DNA of 48,585 nt from NCBI RefSeq assembly GCF_001691415.1, contig NZ_LRRR01000032.1:1-48585 (forward strand), read 5' to 3'. The position numbers and the translations under genes are program-made. The stretch is from Pararhodobacter sp. CCB-MM2. Lineage in GTDB: Bacteria > Pseudomonadota > Alphaproteobacteria > Rhodobacterales > Rhodobacteraceae. The notes under the pieces are model-generated. The model saw only the letters and a list, made by a program, of their open reading frames with translations. It made no database searches and had not been told where the DNA came from. Position 1 is the stretch's first letter. Each line of letters starts with the position of its first letter. Positions 28,096 through 36,174 of the stretch are shown here, piece by piece.

Positions 28096-29233
28096 GGCTC
28101 TGTTGCACAAGTTCTATAAGGGATTCATCTCAGTGCTCTAGTGCGGTAGCTGGGATGCCTGAGCAGACCGACTCCCACGATCTACAGGACCAGAAACTGG
28201 CCAGCCGACAATGAAGCGCTCAAGCGCCGGGGCTCGCTGACGATCTGGTTCGACCCCGAGATGAGCTGGCCCGACTTGAGCTGGGATGCCGCGCCGACAG
28301 GCAGGCTTGGCCGCCAGCAGACCTACAGCGATGTCGTCCTTCAGGCGTGCCTTTCGATGACGGTGCTATGTGGTCTGGCGCTCAGGCAGACGACCGGCGT
28401 AGTCGAGAGCCTGCTGCGGCCGGTTGGCCTTGACTGGACGGTGGCTGACGTCAGCACCATCCCGCCGCCCGAAGACCCTGGCTGTGAACATCCCCTACCG
28501 CGGCTCCAAGGAGCCACAGCACTTGCCGATCTACAGCACTGGCATCAAGGTCGAGGGCGAAGGCGAGTGGCACGCCCGCAAGCATGGCGCCCCGAAACGG
28601 AGCGTCTGGCGCAAGATCCATCTGGGGATTGATGAGGAAACGCCGGAGGTTCGGGCCATGGAGATCACAGCGAGCCACATCGGCCCCTCTCGGCAGCATG
28701 CTGAGCATGCGCCTGCCGGGCAATGGATGTGCCGGTGCGACCCGACCTGCTCAAACAGATCCCGGCGCACGAGCCGATCGGCAGCGTCACCGCCGGCGGT
28801 GGCTAGGGCACCCGCAAAGGCCACGATGCCATCGCTGACTGCGGCGCCCACGCGTTCGGACACGCTCTCCAACCGATGGCGTTCGCGTCCTCGCTCCGCC
28901 CCGCAAGAACGCCAGACCGTGGAAGACAGTCACCGCCGGCGCGGTCGCACGAAACGAAGCACGCCGGCATCGAAAAACCTCGGTCGTGCCCTCTGGCGAT
29001 GATGGAGCGGATACCACCGCCGAAGCCGCGTCGAGACGAAGATGCACTGCGCGAAATTTCTGGGGCAGCGCCTCATCGCAAGGGACGTCGACCGACAGGT
29101 CGCCGAGCTTCAGGTCTGTATCGCCATTCTGAACGGCGACACCGCGCTCAGCATCCCTGTCACAGAGGCCATGGGGTAGGTCTGTCCGAGGAGAGGGGAA
29201 CCCCGGCCATCACCTCATCTGTGCAACAGAGCC
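28096..29233 (+). mobile_element. decayed IS5-family (IS903-type) element, copy 2
   Basis: Ends are perfect inverted repeats, GGCTCTGTTGCACA at 28096-28109 and its reverse complement at 29220-29233. Orientation is opposite to copy 1. The 1138-bp length fits an IS903-group element. No 9-bp target duplication is seen (CTCCTGAGG left, CAGGGCCAC right). Similarity to copy 1 is clear but imperfect, so the two have diverged for some time. Confidence 0.87.
28155..29179 (+). pseudogene. IS5-family transposase, frameshifted (copy 2)
   Basis: Family segments run from I-Y-R-T-R-N-W-P-A-D-N-E-A-L-K-R-R-G-S near 28180, through GRQQTYSDVVLQACLSMTVL and L-A-V-N-I-P-Y-R-G-S-K, then GEGEWHARKHGAPKRSVW with RKIHLGIDEE, to the 3' end A-I-L-N-G-D-T-A-L. 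The frame changes near 28455 (after D-V-S-T) and again near 28690, where the S-V-T-A-D-G-A-Y region is destroyed. It cannot give a working transposase. Confidence 0.85.
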
Positions 29234-29292
29234 CAGGGCCACCGCCCTTTTCACAGGAACCGTGACGGTGGCGTCGCAGGCGTCGGCTTGCT

Positions 29293-29769
29293 CTAAACGG
29301 TTTGCGCAAGCTTACGGGCGCCGAGATGGCCACGTGCTGCATTGTGGCGCAAGCGGTGCCAGACATGGGTGGTCGCTTCGGACAACCATGGGAAATCCAT
29401 ATGCAGAGCCGCCGCGATCTCATCGGCGTGGTGGGTCGATGCCAAGCTGATGAGATCGGCTCCCTTTTGGCACCCTTGAAGCGAGAGCCGGTCCTCTGCG
29501 GAAAGGCGGGTTGGCGTCAGTTTCTTCAGGTGGTTACGACGGATCTTGGTCGCCCAACGCCGAATTCTGATGTCGAGCGCAACAGGGACCTCGATCCGTT
29601 GTTGAAGCCAGAACGCCTCGTGGTCGGCCTTCTCATCCTCGGAGAGTTTGTCTGGCCTCTGACGCTTCTCTTGGAGATCCGAATAGAACGATCTGAGACG
29701 CTGGATGATGGCAATCTCCTCGAAGTCTGGATCGGGCAGTTCGTTCAGGATGAAGCGAATTTGGGGCAT
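29293..29769 (-). pseudogene. N-terminal remnant of an AAA+ ATPase
   Basis: 158 residues starting MPQIRFILNELPDPDFEEIA. The last third (DEIAAALHMDFPWLSEATTH, then VWHRLRHNAARG) resembles the segment just before the P-loop in Rhodobacterales AAA+ ATPases of the Lon-like type, where a G-P-P-G-I-G-K-S motif should follow. Here the frame stops instead, only 59 bp from the end of IS copy 2. The simplest reading is a gene cut off by the IS insertion or a later deletion. The family link is from memory and moderately sure; it could also be a free-standing small protein. Confidence 0.5.
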
Positions 29770-30190
29770 CGACGCGGTCTTTCGTCATGGCTCCGCCAGC
29801 CGTCATGACTGCAGTCATGCGGCGTGAGCTTTGGTGAGAAGGGCAGGTTGGGTTTGCGGTGAGTTGGGCGAAGTTCGGGGAGCCCATGTCATAGGCAATC
29901 AGATGCTGCAAGTGATTCTAAGGCACTGATATATAGTAATAAAACTGAGTTTTGATACTCGCATAATCGACGCTTCTGGATTGCAGTGGTTGCCCGCGCA
30001 TTCGATCGCCTGCCGTTGCGGTTCGTCCTGACGTCGTGACATTGAAACGGCCAGGGCATGCCCTGGCCGTTTCATAGGTGGAAGCGTAAGGGTAAATCGA
30101 CCCCAGGCGTCATTGGCCGCGTTGGTCGCCCCCCGCGCAGACACGCCTGAGTCCACAGTTTGGGGACCGGGACCTCCTTCGAGCGATGGA
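29770..30190. other. intergenic region with 32-bp palindrome
   Basis: There are 421 bp with no credible gene. The stretch 29910-29990 is AT-rich. A perfect palindrome lies at 30043-30074. Confidence 0.5.
30043..30074 (-). terminator. 32-bp perfect palindrome, probable terminator
   Basis: TGAAACGGCCAGGGCA is followed directly by its own reverse complement, giving a 32-bp perfect palindrome. It lies about 117 bp beyond the stop of the alpha/beta hydrolase gene on the minus strand. The arms have short A/T ends but there is no long T-run. Confidence 0.5.
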
Positions 30191-31150
30191 TCAGCCCTTG
30201 AGATTTTCGCTGAAGAACCCCGCCATCTTGTCGAAAGGGATTTTGTCCAGTTGATCGTAGAGGTCGGTGTGGCTGGCGTCGGGGATAATCACCAGTTCCT
30301 TCGGCTCGGCGGCTGCGGCATAGGCGTTTTCGCTGAAATAGCGCGAATGGGCCTTCTCGCCGTGGACCAGCAGCACCGGGCGCGGCGTGATCTCGGCGAT
30401 GTAGGTCAGAAGCGGCATGTTCATGAAGGACAGCGCGTTGGTCAGCGTGAACGAGCCGTTCGAGTTGATCGCGCGGGGATGGAAACCGCGGTCGGTCGAT
30501 TTGTAATAGGCCGCATAATCCTGCACGAATTGCGGCTCGCCGCCCTGAAGCTCCAGCGACACCGGGCCATAGGCCGGGGCACCAGCCTCGGCATCGCGCC
30601 AGCGTTGGGCCGCCAGCTGATCGAGCGTCGCCCGGCGTTGATCCGGCGTCAGGCTGTCGAAATAGCCCTTCGCCATGACGCGCGACATGTCATACATCGT
30701 GCTGGTCGCGACGGCCTTGATGCGCGTGTCGATGGCGGCTGCGTTCAACGCCATGCCACCCCAGCCGCAGATCCCGAGGATACCGATCTGCTCGCGGTCC
30801 ACAGCCGCATGGGTGCCGAGGAAGTCGACCGCGGCGCTGAAATCCTCGGTGTTGATATCCGGCGAGGCGGTGTTGTGCGGCGTGCCGCTGCTTTCGCCGG
30901 TGAAGGAGGGGTCGAAGGCCAGCGTCGCGAAGCCGCGCTCGGCCAGCGTCTGGGCATAGAGGCCCGATACCTGTTCCTTCACCGCCCCGAACGGGCCGCT
31001 GATGGCGATGGCCGGCAGGGGTGCATCGCCGCGGTCCTTGGGCAGGTAGAGGTCGCCCGCCAGTGTGAAGCCGTAGCGGGTGGTGAAGCGGACCTTCGCG
31101 TGTTCGACGCGGTCGCTTTGGGGGAAGGTCTTGTCCCAGCTCTGGGTCAT
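30191..31150 (-). CDS. alpha/beta hydrolase, YcjY-like with cysteine nucleophile
   Basis: A 319-residue hydrolase of the dienelactone-hydrolase-like group. The nucleophile elbow reads G-I-C-G-W-G-G, with Cys in place of Ser, and the histidine lies in IPDASHTDLYD. Family features RYGFTLAGDLYLP and L-A-F-D-P-S-F-T-G-E-S are also present. The ATG at 31150 is preferred; a longer frame to 31204 covers the control region. It is divergent from the LysR gene at 31329, with the perfect inverted repeat at 31278-31298 in the gap, so it is the likely prime target of that regulator. Substrate unknown. Confidence 0.85.
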   Translation of the reverse strand: MTQSWDKTFPQSDRVEHAKVRFTTRYGFTLAGDLYLPKDRGDAPLPAIAISGPFGAVKEQVSGLYAQTLAERGFATLAFDPSFTGESSGTPHNTASPDINTEDFSAAVDFLGTHAAVDREQIGILGICGWGGMALNAAAIDTRIKAVATSTMYDMSRVMAKGYFDSLTPDQRRATLDQLAAQRWRDAEAGAPAYGPVSLELQGGEPQFVQDYAAYYKSTDRGFHPRAINSNGSFTLTNALSFMNMPLLTYIAEITPRPVLLVHGEKAHSRYFSENAYAAAAEPKELVIIPDASHTDLYDQLDKIPFDKMAGFFSENLKG

Positions 31151-31277
31151 AGTTTGTATCCTGTTCTCTGTTCGCAGCGACATTTCGGGTCGAAGGGATG
31201 GCAATCACCCCGTCTGCATCATGAATGGGATCTAGAGATGCTGCCGGCGCTTTGGTATTCTGGGAATTCTCATCGGC

Positions 31278-31298
31278 TTCATGAGTGCAGCTCATGAA
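31278..31298. promoter_or_regulatory. LysR-type operator, TTCATGAG-N5-CTCATGAA
   Basis: A perfect inverted repeat with 8-bp arms (31278-31285 and 31291-31298) between the divergent hydrolase and LysR genes. It contains paired TCATGA hexamers 13 bp apart and the core TGAG-N5-CTCA. Related sites occur at 32279, 38931, 39428, 39525 and 43984. Confidence 0.7.
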
Positions 31299-31328
31299 AC
31301 CGGATTGCTGTCCTGTCGGGGGTGCTGC

Positions 31329-32222
31329 ATGAAACGCGAAGATCTGGCGGACCTTTCGGTCTTTCTCGCCGTGATCGAGGAAGGCACCTTCACCCGGGCC
31401 GCCCTGCGGCTGGGGGTCTCGCAATCGGCGGTCAGCCATACCGTGCGCAGGCTCGAGGAATCGCTGGGGTTCCGCCTCTTGAACCGCAGCACCCGCAGCC
31501 TGTCGCCGACGGATAGCGGCGAGAAGCTGCTGGCGGCCTTGCGCCCCGGCTTTGGCCAGATCGAGGCCCGCGTCGAAGAGCTGCGCTCCTTCACCGACAC
31601 GCCGGGCGGGCTGGTGCGCCTCACCACCTCGCGCGAGGTCGCCAAGTCCTTCCTCTGGCCGGTGATCACCGGGCTCGTACGCGATTACCCGGAGGTGCGG
31701 GTCGAGGTGAACACCAACAGCCGCGTCGTCGATCTGGCCGAAGGCGGTTTCGATGCGGCGATCCGCCTGTCGGAAACGGTGAGCCCGGACCTGATCGCCG
31801 TTCCGGTAAGCCCGCCGATGACCATGGCCGCCGTGGCTGCGCCCTCGTATCTGCTGGTGCGCGGCGAGCCCGAGCATCCGGCGGATCTCGCGCAGCACGA
31901 CTGCATTGCCATGAGGTTCGGAACCGATACCCAACCCTACGACTGGGAATTCGAGAAGGACGGCCAGACCCTCGTGCGCAAGGCCCAAGGACCCTTCGTG
32001 TTCAACGACGGCGATCTCTGCGTTCAGGCCGCGCGCGAGGGCTACGGGATTGCCTATGTCCTGCTGGCGGATGTTCAGGCCGAGATCGACAGCGGGCGAT
32101 TGCGCCGGGTCCTCGCGGATTGGTGCCCGCCCTTTGACGGCTACAGCCTGTGCTATTCCAGCCGTCGCCAGATGAGTTCGGCGCTGCGGATCCTGATCGA
32201 GAGACTACGCTATCGCGCGTGA
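31329..32222 (+). CDS. LysR-family transcriptional regulator
   Basis: A 297-residue LysR protein. The DNA-binding domain begins MKREDLADLSVFLAVIEEGT and includes AALRLGVSQSAVSHTVRRLE; the effector domain has the F-D-A-A-I-R-L-S-E motif. It ends with GYSLCYSSRRQMSSALRIL, as in the DmlR/YafC group and in the LysR at 19008. The ATG at 31329 starts the domain; an earlier ATG at 31281 lies inside the operator and is unlikely. It is divergent from the YcjY-like hydrolase and is the best candidate for the protein that binds the set of TCATGA-type repeats in this region. Confidence 0.93.
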   Translation: MKREDLADLSVFLAVIEEGTFTRAALRLGVSQSAVSHTVRRLEESLGFRLLNRSTRSLSPTDSGEKLLAALRPGFGQIEARVEELRSFTDTPGGLVRLTTSREVAKSFLWPVITGLVRDYPEVRVEVNTNSRVVDLAEGGFDAAIRLSETVSPDLIAVPVSPPMTMAAVAAPSYLLVRGEPEHPADLAQHDCIAMRFGTDTQPYDWEFEKDGQTLVRKAQGPFVFNDGDLCVQAAREGYGIAYVLLADVQAEIDSGRLRRVLADWCPPFDGYSLCYSSRRQMSSALRILIERLRYRA

Positions 32223-32278
32223 GCCAAATCAGCCCAAATTCATGGATTCCCTGAATACATCTCAGTGATGCATTGAAT

Positions 32279-32293
32279 TTGAGCGACGCTCAA
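32279..32293. promoter_or_regulatory. LysR-type operator candidate upstream of the FAD monooxygenase
   Basis: TTGAG (32279-32283), CGACG, CTCAA (32289-32293), a perfect inverted repeat 77 bp before the monooxygenase start. The same half-sites and spacing occur at 18954-18968 in front of the aldo/keto reductase. Confidence 0.55.
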
Positions 32294-32370
32294 TACTGAG
32301 TCATCTTCCACGCCGGAGGACGCTGGGCCGACGGCGATGCCCGGCTTTCGCGCAGGGGGAGGAGATGATC

Positions 32371-33651
32371 ATGGGCAGACATTGGCGGCCGGGAAAACGG
32401 GTGGCGATCGTGGGGGCAGGGCCGGGCGGCGTGTCGGCCGCGCTGGGGCTCTTGCAACGCGGTTTCGACGTGCAGCTCTTCGAGCGGCAGGCGGAACCGA
32501 AGCCCCTCGGCGGGGCGGTGCTGCTGAGCGTGCCGGTACTTGCGGTGCTGCGCTCCTACGGGATCGACAGCGCCACCTTCGGCGCGTTCACCCGGACCGA
32601 GTTCCGCAATGCTGCCGGCAAGCTTCGGGTGGATGTACCGTTCAACGCCGAGGTCGAGCGGGCGATGGGCATCCCGGGCTGGCATTACGGCGTGCTGCGG
32701 TCGACCGCCTTCCGGCACATGCTGGACCGCCTGCCGGAGGGTGTGGTGCAACCGGGGCAAAGCTTTGAGTCTTATGCCGAGACACCAAGCGGCATCGAGA
32801 TCCGCTTCGCCTCGGGCCTGAGGGTCAAGGCCGACATCCTGATCGGCGCGGACGGAATCCGCTCCGGCGTCTCGGCGCAGGCTTTCGGGGCGCCGGACCT
32901 GTTCCATGTCGGGCTTCGGGTCTGGCTGGCGTGGTGCGGCGAGGTTCCGGGCCTGCCGCGCGACAGGGGCGTTTTGCACCACGGACGCCGGGTTCAGGCG
33001 AGCTACTTCCCGATGCTGCATGAGGGCAAGCCGGGGTTTGAGTGGTGGGTGGTCGAGCCGTCCAGCGCCGATGCCGTGCCGCCCGAGGATGTCGAGGCCC
33101 ATCTGCGCGGCTTGCTGAAGGGCTTTGCCGATCCGATGCCGCGCTTCGCCGACCACACGGATTTCTCGCGCCAGATTTTCCGTTGGGAGATCTACAACCG
33201 CCCCTCGCTGAAGCATTGGACCAAGGGGCGTGTGGCCTGCCTCGGCGATGCAGTGCATCCCGTCTCGCCCTATGCGGCCTACGGCATGGGCATGGCGATC
33301 GAGGACGGCTATGTCCTCGCCCGCGCGCTGGAAGGCCGGTCACTGTCGGACGGGCCTGCGGTCGCCGACGCCTTCGCGCGCTACGAGGCCGAGCGCGTGG
33401 CCTATGTGAACCACAATGTCGAATTCGCGCGGATGCTGGGGCAGCGGTTCCACAATGCGCCCGCGCCGGTGGCTTGGCTGCGGGACATGGTCTTCGACCA
33501 CACCAGCGTGCTGCAACGGCTGGTCGAGAAGGACTACCTCGCCGCCGCCGAGGCCATGTCCCTGCAGCTGCGTGAGCTGCATGTCGACGCGCAGGGCAGG
33601 GCGCCCGCTGCGCTGCCGATCGAGCCGGATCAGGGCGCCAGCACCGACTGA
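32371..33651 (+). CDS. FAD-dependent aromatic monooxygenase-like protein
   Basis: A 426-residue group A flavoprotein hydroxylase. Dinucleotide-binding motif VAIVGAGPGG lies at 11-20, the mid-domain D-I-L-I-G-A-D-G-I-R-S motif follows, and the second FAD motif is GDAVHPVSPYAAYGMGMAIE. These define the salicylate/p-hydroxybenzoate hydroxylase superfamily, which uses NAD(P)H and O2. ATG 32371 is chosen over 32365 because GGAG is then 6 nt upstream. It lies downstream of a LysR-type repeat. Its 3' end overlaps the convergent TetR gene by 22 bp. Substrate unknown; context suggests an aromatic or quinone-like compound. Confidence 0.88.
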   Translation: MGRHWRPGKRVAIVGAGPGGVSAALGLLQRGFDVQLFERQAEPKPLGGAVLLSVPVLAVLRSYGIDSATFGAFTRTEFRNAAGKLRVDVPFNAEVERAMGIPGWHYGVLRSTAFRHMLDRLPEGVVQPGQSFESYAETPSGIEIRFASGLRVKADILIGADGIRSGVSAQAFGAPDLFHVGLRVWLAWCGEVPGLPRDRGVLHHGRRVQASYFPMLHEGKPGFEWWVVEPSSADAVPPEDVEAHLRGLLKGFADPMPRFADHTDFSRQIFRWEIYNRPSLKHWTKGRVACLGDAVHPVSPYAAYGMGMAIEDGYVLARALEGRSLSDGPAVADAFARYEAERVAYVNHNVEFARMLGQRFHNAPAPVAWLRDMVFDHTSVLQRLVEKDYLAAAEAMSLQLRELHVDAQGRAPAALPIEPDQGASTD

Positions 33652-34247
33652 ACCGCCAGCCGGACGATGCGGGCGGCCATGTCCGGCGGCAGGGCGAGGC
33701 TATCGAAGGTCCGCAAGGCCTGCCGGTTCATCAGGCTGGCATGGCCCCAGAGCGTCGCCCAGAAGGTGAAGGTGCGGATCTCGACCTCGTCCTCAGCAAG
33801 CCCCGGCCGCGCGCGGCGCAGTTGGCTGGCGATCAACCCGTGCCCGCGCATCTGATAGGCACGGATCTGCGGATCGGTCTCGCCCTCGAACAGGGCGCGA
33901 TCATACATCAGATCAAACAGGTTCGGCCGCCGTTCAGCAAAGTGCAGAAGACCCAGCCCGAGGCCGGTCAGCACCGCCTCGGGCGTGCCGTCGTTGGGCA
34001 GATCCTCGGGCATCAGATCCGCATAGCCCGCCAGCGCCACGGCCGAGAGCAGGCCCTTGCGGTCTCCGAAGTGATGGAAGGGCGCGCCGACCGAGGCGCC
34101 GAGATCGCGGCACAATTGCCGGAATGACAGCTCGGCATGTCCGTGCGCCTCGACCTGCGCGAGGGCGGCATCGAGGAAGGCGGCGCGGGTGGTGGAGGCG
34201 GATCGGGACACGGGGGCAGCCGGCGGGGGAAGGGCGGCGGCCATCAT
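33630..34247 (-). CDS. TetR-family transcriptional regulator
   Basis: About 205 residues. The helix-turn-helix runs LSFRQLCRDLGASVGAPFHH, then F-G-D-R-K-G-L-L, the standard TetR pattern. The C-terminal ligand domain includes RRPNLFDLMYDRALFE and F-W-A-T-L-W-G-H, as in the TetR_C 33/WHG group. The start is uncertain: ATG at 34247 or 34244, or a TTG at 34295; none has a clear ribosome site. It is convergent with the monooxygenase (22-bp overlap) and divergent from the NTF2-like gene, a possible target. Confidence 0.85.
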   Translation of the reverse strand: MMAAALPPPAAPVSRSASTTRAAFLDAALAQVEAHGHAELSFRQLCRDLGASVGAPFHHFGDRKGLLSAVALAGYADLMPEDLPNDGTPEAVLTGLGLGLLHFAERRPNLFDLMYDRALFEGETDPQIRAYQMRGHGLIASQLRRARPGLAEDEVEIRTFTFWATLWGHASLMNRQALRTFDSLALPPDMAARIVRLAVQSVLAP

Positions 34248-34404
34248 GCAAAGGGCTCTGGGGCGATGCAACGGGGTGATCTTGATTGAGAACAAATTGA
34301 AGGAAGTGATCGCCGAATATCTCCATTTATTGCGGCCAAAAGCCCGGTTACCTCTGTCTCATCGCAGCGACAGACGCTGCCTTGAACCCCGAGGAGACAC
34401 GAGA

Positions 34405-34968
34405 ATGAGTAACAAGTTCAGCGCCTTGATCGCCCTTTCCCTGCTTGCCGGCAGCGCTGCCGGCGCCCAGACGCAAGACAATGCCGCAACCGTCGCGGCA
34501 CTCGCCGAACTGGCCAGCCGTCAAGCCGACGACGCCCGCATCGCGCAGAATCTCGACACGTTCGACACGCTCGATTTCGAGGTCTTCACCCACCAGCAAT
34601 GGGACCGTCTGCATGAAACCCATGCGCAGGACATCGTGGTCCACCTGCCGGACGGCACCACGACGACCGGGCTGGAGCCGCATATCCAGTATCTCGACTA
34701 TTTCTTCAGCTTCGCGCCGGACACCCGCATCGAACAGCACCCGATCCGCTTCGGGCAGGGCGAATGGACGGGCGTCGTGGGGGTGATCGAGGGCACGTTC
34801 TCGCAGCCGATGCACCTTGCGGATGGCAGCGTGATCGAGCCGACGGGCCTTGCCTACAGCCTGACCATGGCGACTATCGGCCATTGGACCGAAGAAGGCG
34901 TGATGGATGAGGAATATCTGTTCTGGGACAACCAGAGCTTCTATCGCCAAATCGGCCTCGGCCAGTAA
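34405..34968 (+). CDS. exported NTF2/SnoaL-like protein
   Basis: A 187-residue protein with signal peptide (MSNKFSALIALSLLAGSAAG, then A) and an NTF2-like domain of the SnoaL polyketide-cyclase/ester-cyclase type: F-T-H-Q-Q-W-D, IVVHLPDGTTTTGLEPHIQY and G-L-A-Y-S-L-T-M. GAGGAG precedes the ATG. Such alpha+beta barrels bind small hydrophobic ligands; some are isomerases or cyclases. It is divergent from the TetR gene. An 8-bp-stem hairpin lies 13 bp after the stop (34982-35010). Role unknown. Confidence 0.8.
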   Translation: MSNKFSALIALSLLAGSAAGAQTQDNAATVAALAELASRQADDARIAQNLDTFDTLDFEVFTHQQWDRLHETHAQDIVVHLPDGTTTTGLEPHIQYLDYFFSFAPDTRIEQHPIRFGQGEWTGVVGVIEGTFSQPMHLADGSVIEPTGLAYSLTMATIGHWTEEGVMDEEYLFWDNQSFYRQIGLGQ

Positions 34969-34981
34969 CCACTCGGCTTGC

Positions 34982-35010
34982 CGCAGCCCTCCGCCGGTCG
35001 GTGGGCTGCG
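34982..35010. terminator. hairpin between convergent genes
   Basis: CGCAGCCC (34982-34989) pairs with GGGCTGCG (35003-35010) around a 13-nt loop. It lies between the convergent NTF2-like and metallo-beta-lactamase-fold genes. The T-run is short. Confidence 0.5.
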
Positions 35011-35034
35011 TGTCGTTTCATCGGATTACCGAGG

Positions 35035-36090
35035 TTACAGCGCCGGGATCTCCCAGACCTCGCCGGCTTCCAGCGCGCGGAACCGCTCAGGCGTGACGCC
35101 TCGTTGAGCCAGAACCTCTGCCAGCACGTCGCGCGGCGCGTTCCGGCCCTCGTTCGTCAGCTGGATCGTGCCCCAATGGTGCCCGACGGCATAGGCCGCG
35201 CCCGAGGCGAGGAAGCCCTGCACCGCCTGATCGGGGTCCTGATGCTGATCGGCCATGAACCAGCGCGGGTCATAGGCGCCGATCGGCAACAGCGACGCCC
35301 GGATCGGCCCGAAGCGGTCGAGACCCCGGTAGGGCCGTCCCTCGTCATAACCGGTGTCGCCGATCACATGCACCGCGCCGCCGGGCGCCGTGACCATGAA
35401 CGCGGCCCAAAGCGCCATCGAGCGGTCCGTCACGCCCCGCGCGCCCCAATGGTGGCAGGGCAGGCAATGGATGCCGAGCGGGCCGAACCGCGTCTCGTCT
35501 CCCCAGTCCATCACCTGCGTGCGCAGGCCCGTGCCGGCGATGATCGTGTCGTTGCCCAGAGGCGTGATCACCAAGGGATCGTGCGTGCCCTTCAGCCGCT
35601 CCAGCGTGGCCAGATCCATGTGGTCGTAATGGCAATGCGACAGCAACACGAGGTCGATGGGCGGCAGATCCTCGAAGCGGATGCCGGGCTCGATCACCCG
35701 TTTCGGCCCGGCGAAGGAGACCGGCGAGGTGCGTTCGGACCACCAGGGATCGGTGAGGATGTTCACGCCCTGCATCTGCACCAGCATCGTCGCATGGCCG
35801 ACCATGGTGACGGTCAGGTCCTGCACGCGCGCGGCGGGGCGGGCGAAATGCGCGACCTCGATCCTCTCGGGCCAGACCTCGGGCGAGGGTCCGGCGCGCC
35901 AGCGCAGGATATCGGCAAAGCCCTTCGGCGGCTGGCCGCCCGGGTTGAAGAAGCGCACCCCGTCGAAATGGTCGCTCACAGGGCCCGAGTAATAGCGGTT
36001 ATAGCCCTGCCGGACCGCGGTCGTGGCGCCCCCGACGGCGGTGATGCCGACCAGAGCGGCGAGCGAGCGAAGGACAGTGCGGCGTTTCAT
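35035..36090 (-). CDS. metallo-beta-lactamase-fold hydrolase (UlaG/NAPE-PLD-like)
   Basis: A 351-residue protein with an N-terminal export signal or anchor (MKRRTVLRSLAALVGITAVG), whose R-R at 3-4 hints at Tat export. The metallohydrolase core has VGHATMLVQMQG, TDPWWSERTSPVSF and the metal motif SHCHYDHMD (151-159), then a later H-H-W-G and V-I-G-D-T-G-Y. This layout matches N-acyl phosphatidylethanolamine phospholipase D-like and UlaG-like enzymes. Substrate unknown. It follows iorB on the same strand, 84 bp later with a GC-rich hairpin between them (36117-36142). Confidence 0.85.
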   Translation of the reverse strand: MKRRTVLRSLAALVGITAVGGATTAVRQGYNRYYSGPVSDHFDGVRFFNPGGQPPKGFADILRWRAGPSPEVWPERIEVAHFARPAARVQDLTVTMVGHATMLVQMQGVNILTDPWWSERTSPVSFAGPKRVIEPGIRFEDLPPIDLVLLSHCHYDHMDLATLERLKGTHDPLVITPLGNDTIIAGTGLRTQVMDWGDETRFGPLGIHCLPCHHWGARGVTDRSMALWAAFMVTAPGGAVHVIGDTGYDEGRPYRGLDRFGPIRASLLPIGAYDPRWFMADQHQDPDQAVQGFLASGAAYAVGHHWGTIQLTNEGRNAPRDVLAEVLAQRGVTPERFRALEAGEVWEIPAL

Positions 36091-36116
36091 GGCGGTCCAT
36101 TTGACGGAAGCGAGGC

Positions 36117-36142
36117 GCCCGGCCGTTTCTCACCGGCCGGGC
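36117..36142 (-). terminator. hairpin after iorB
   Basis: GCCCGGCC (36117-36124) pairs with GGCCGGGC (36135-36142) around a 10-nt loop, 33 bp past the iorB stop on the minus strand. No T-run, so it may only reduce read-through. Confidence 0.45.
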
Positions 36143-36174
36143 ATTGAGCGTTTTAGGCGATAACCCGCAGGCTA

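Noticed and set aside
16380..29233. 9-bp target duplications for the two IS903-type elements
   Set aside because: Compared the flanks of each copy and the outer flanks of the pair; none match.
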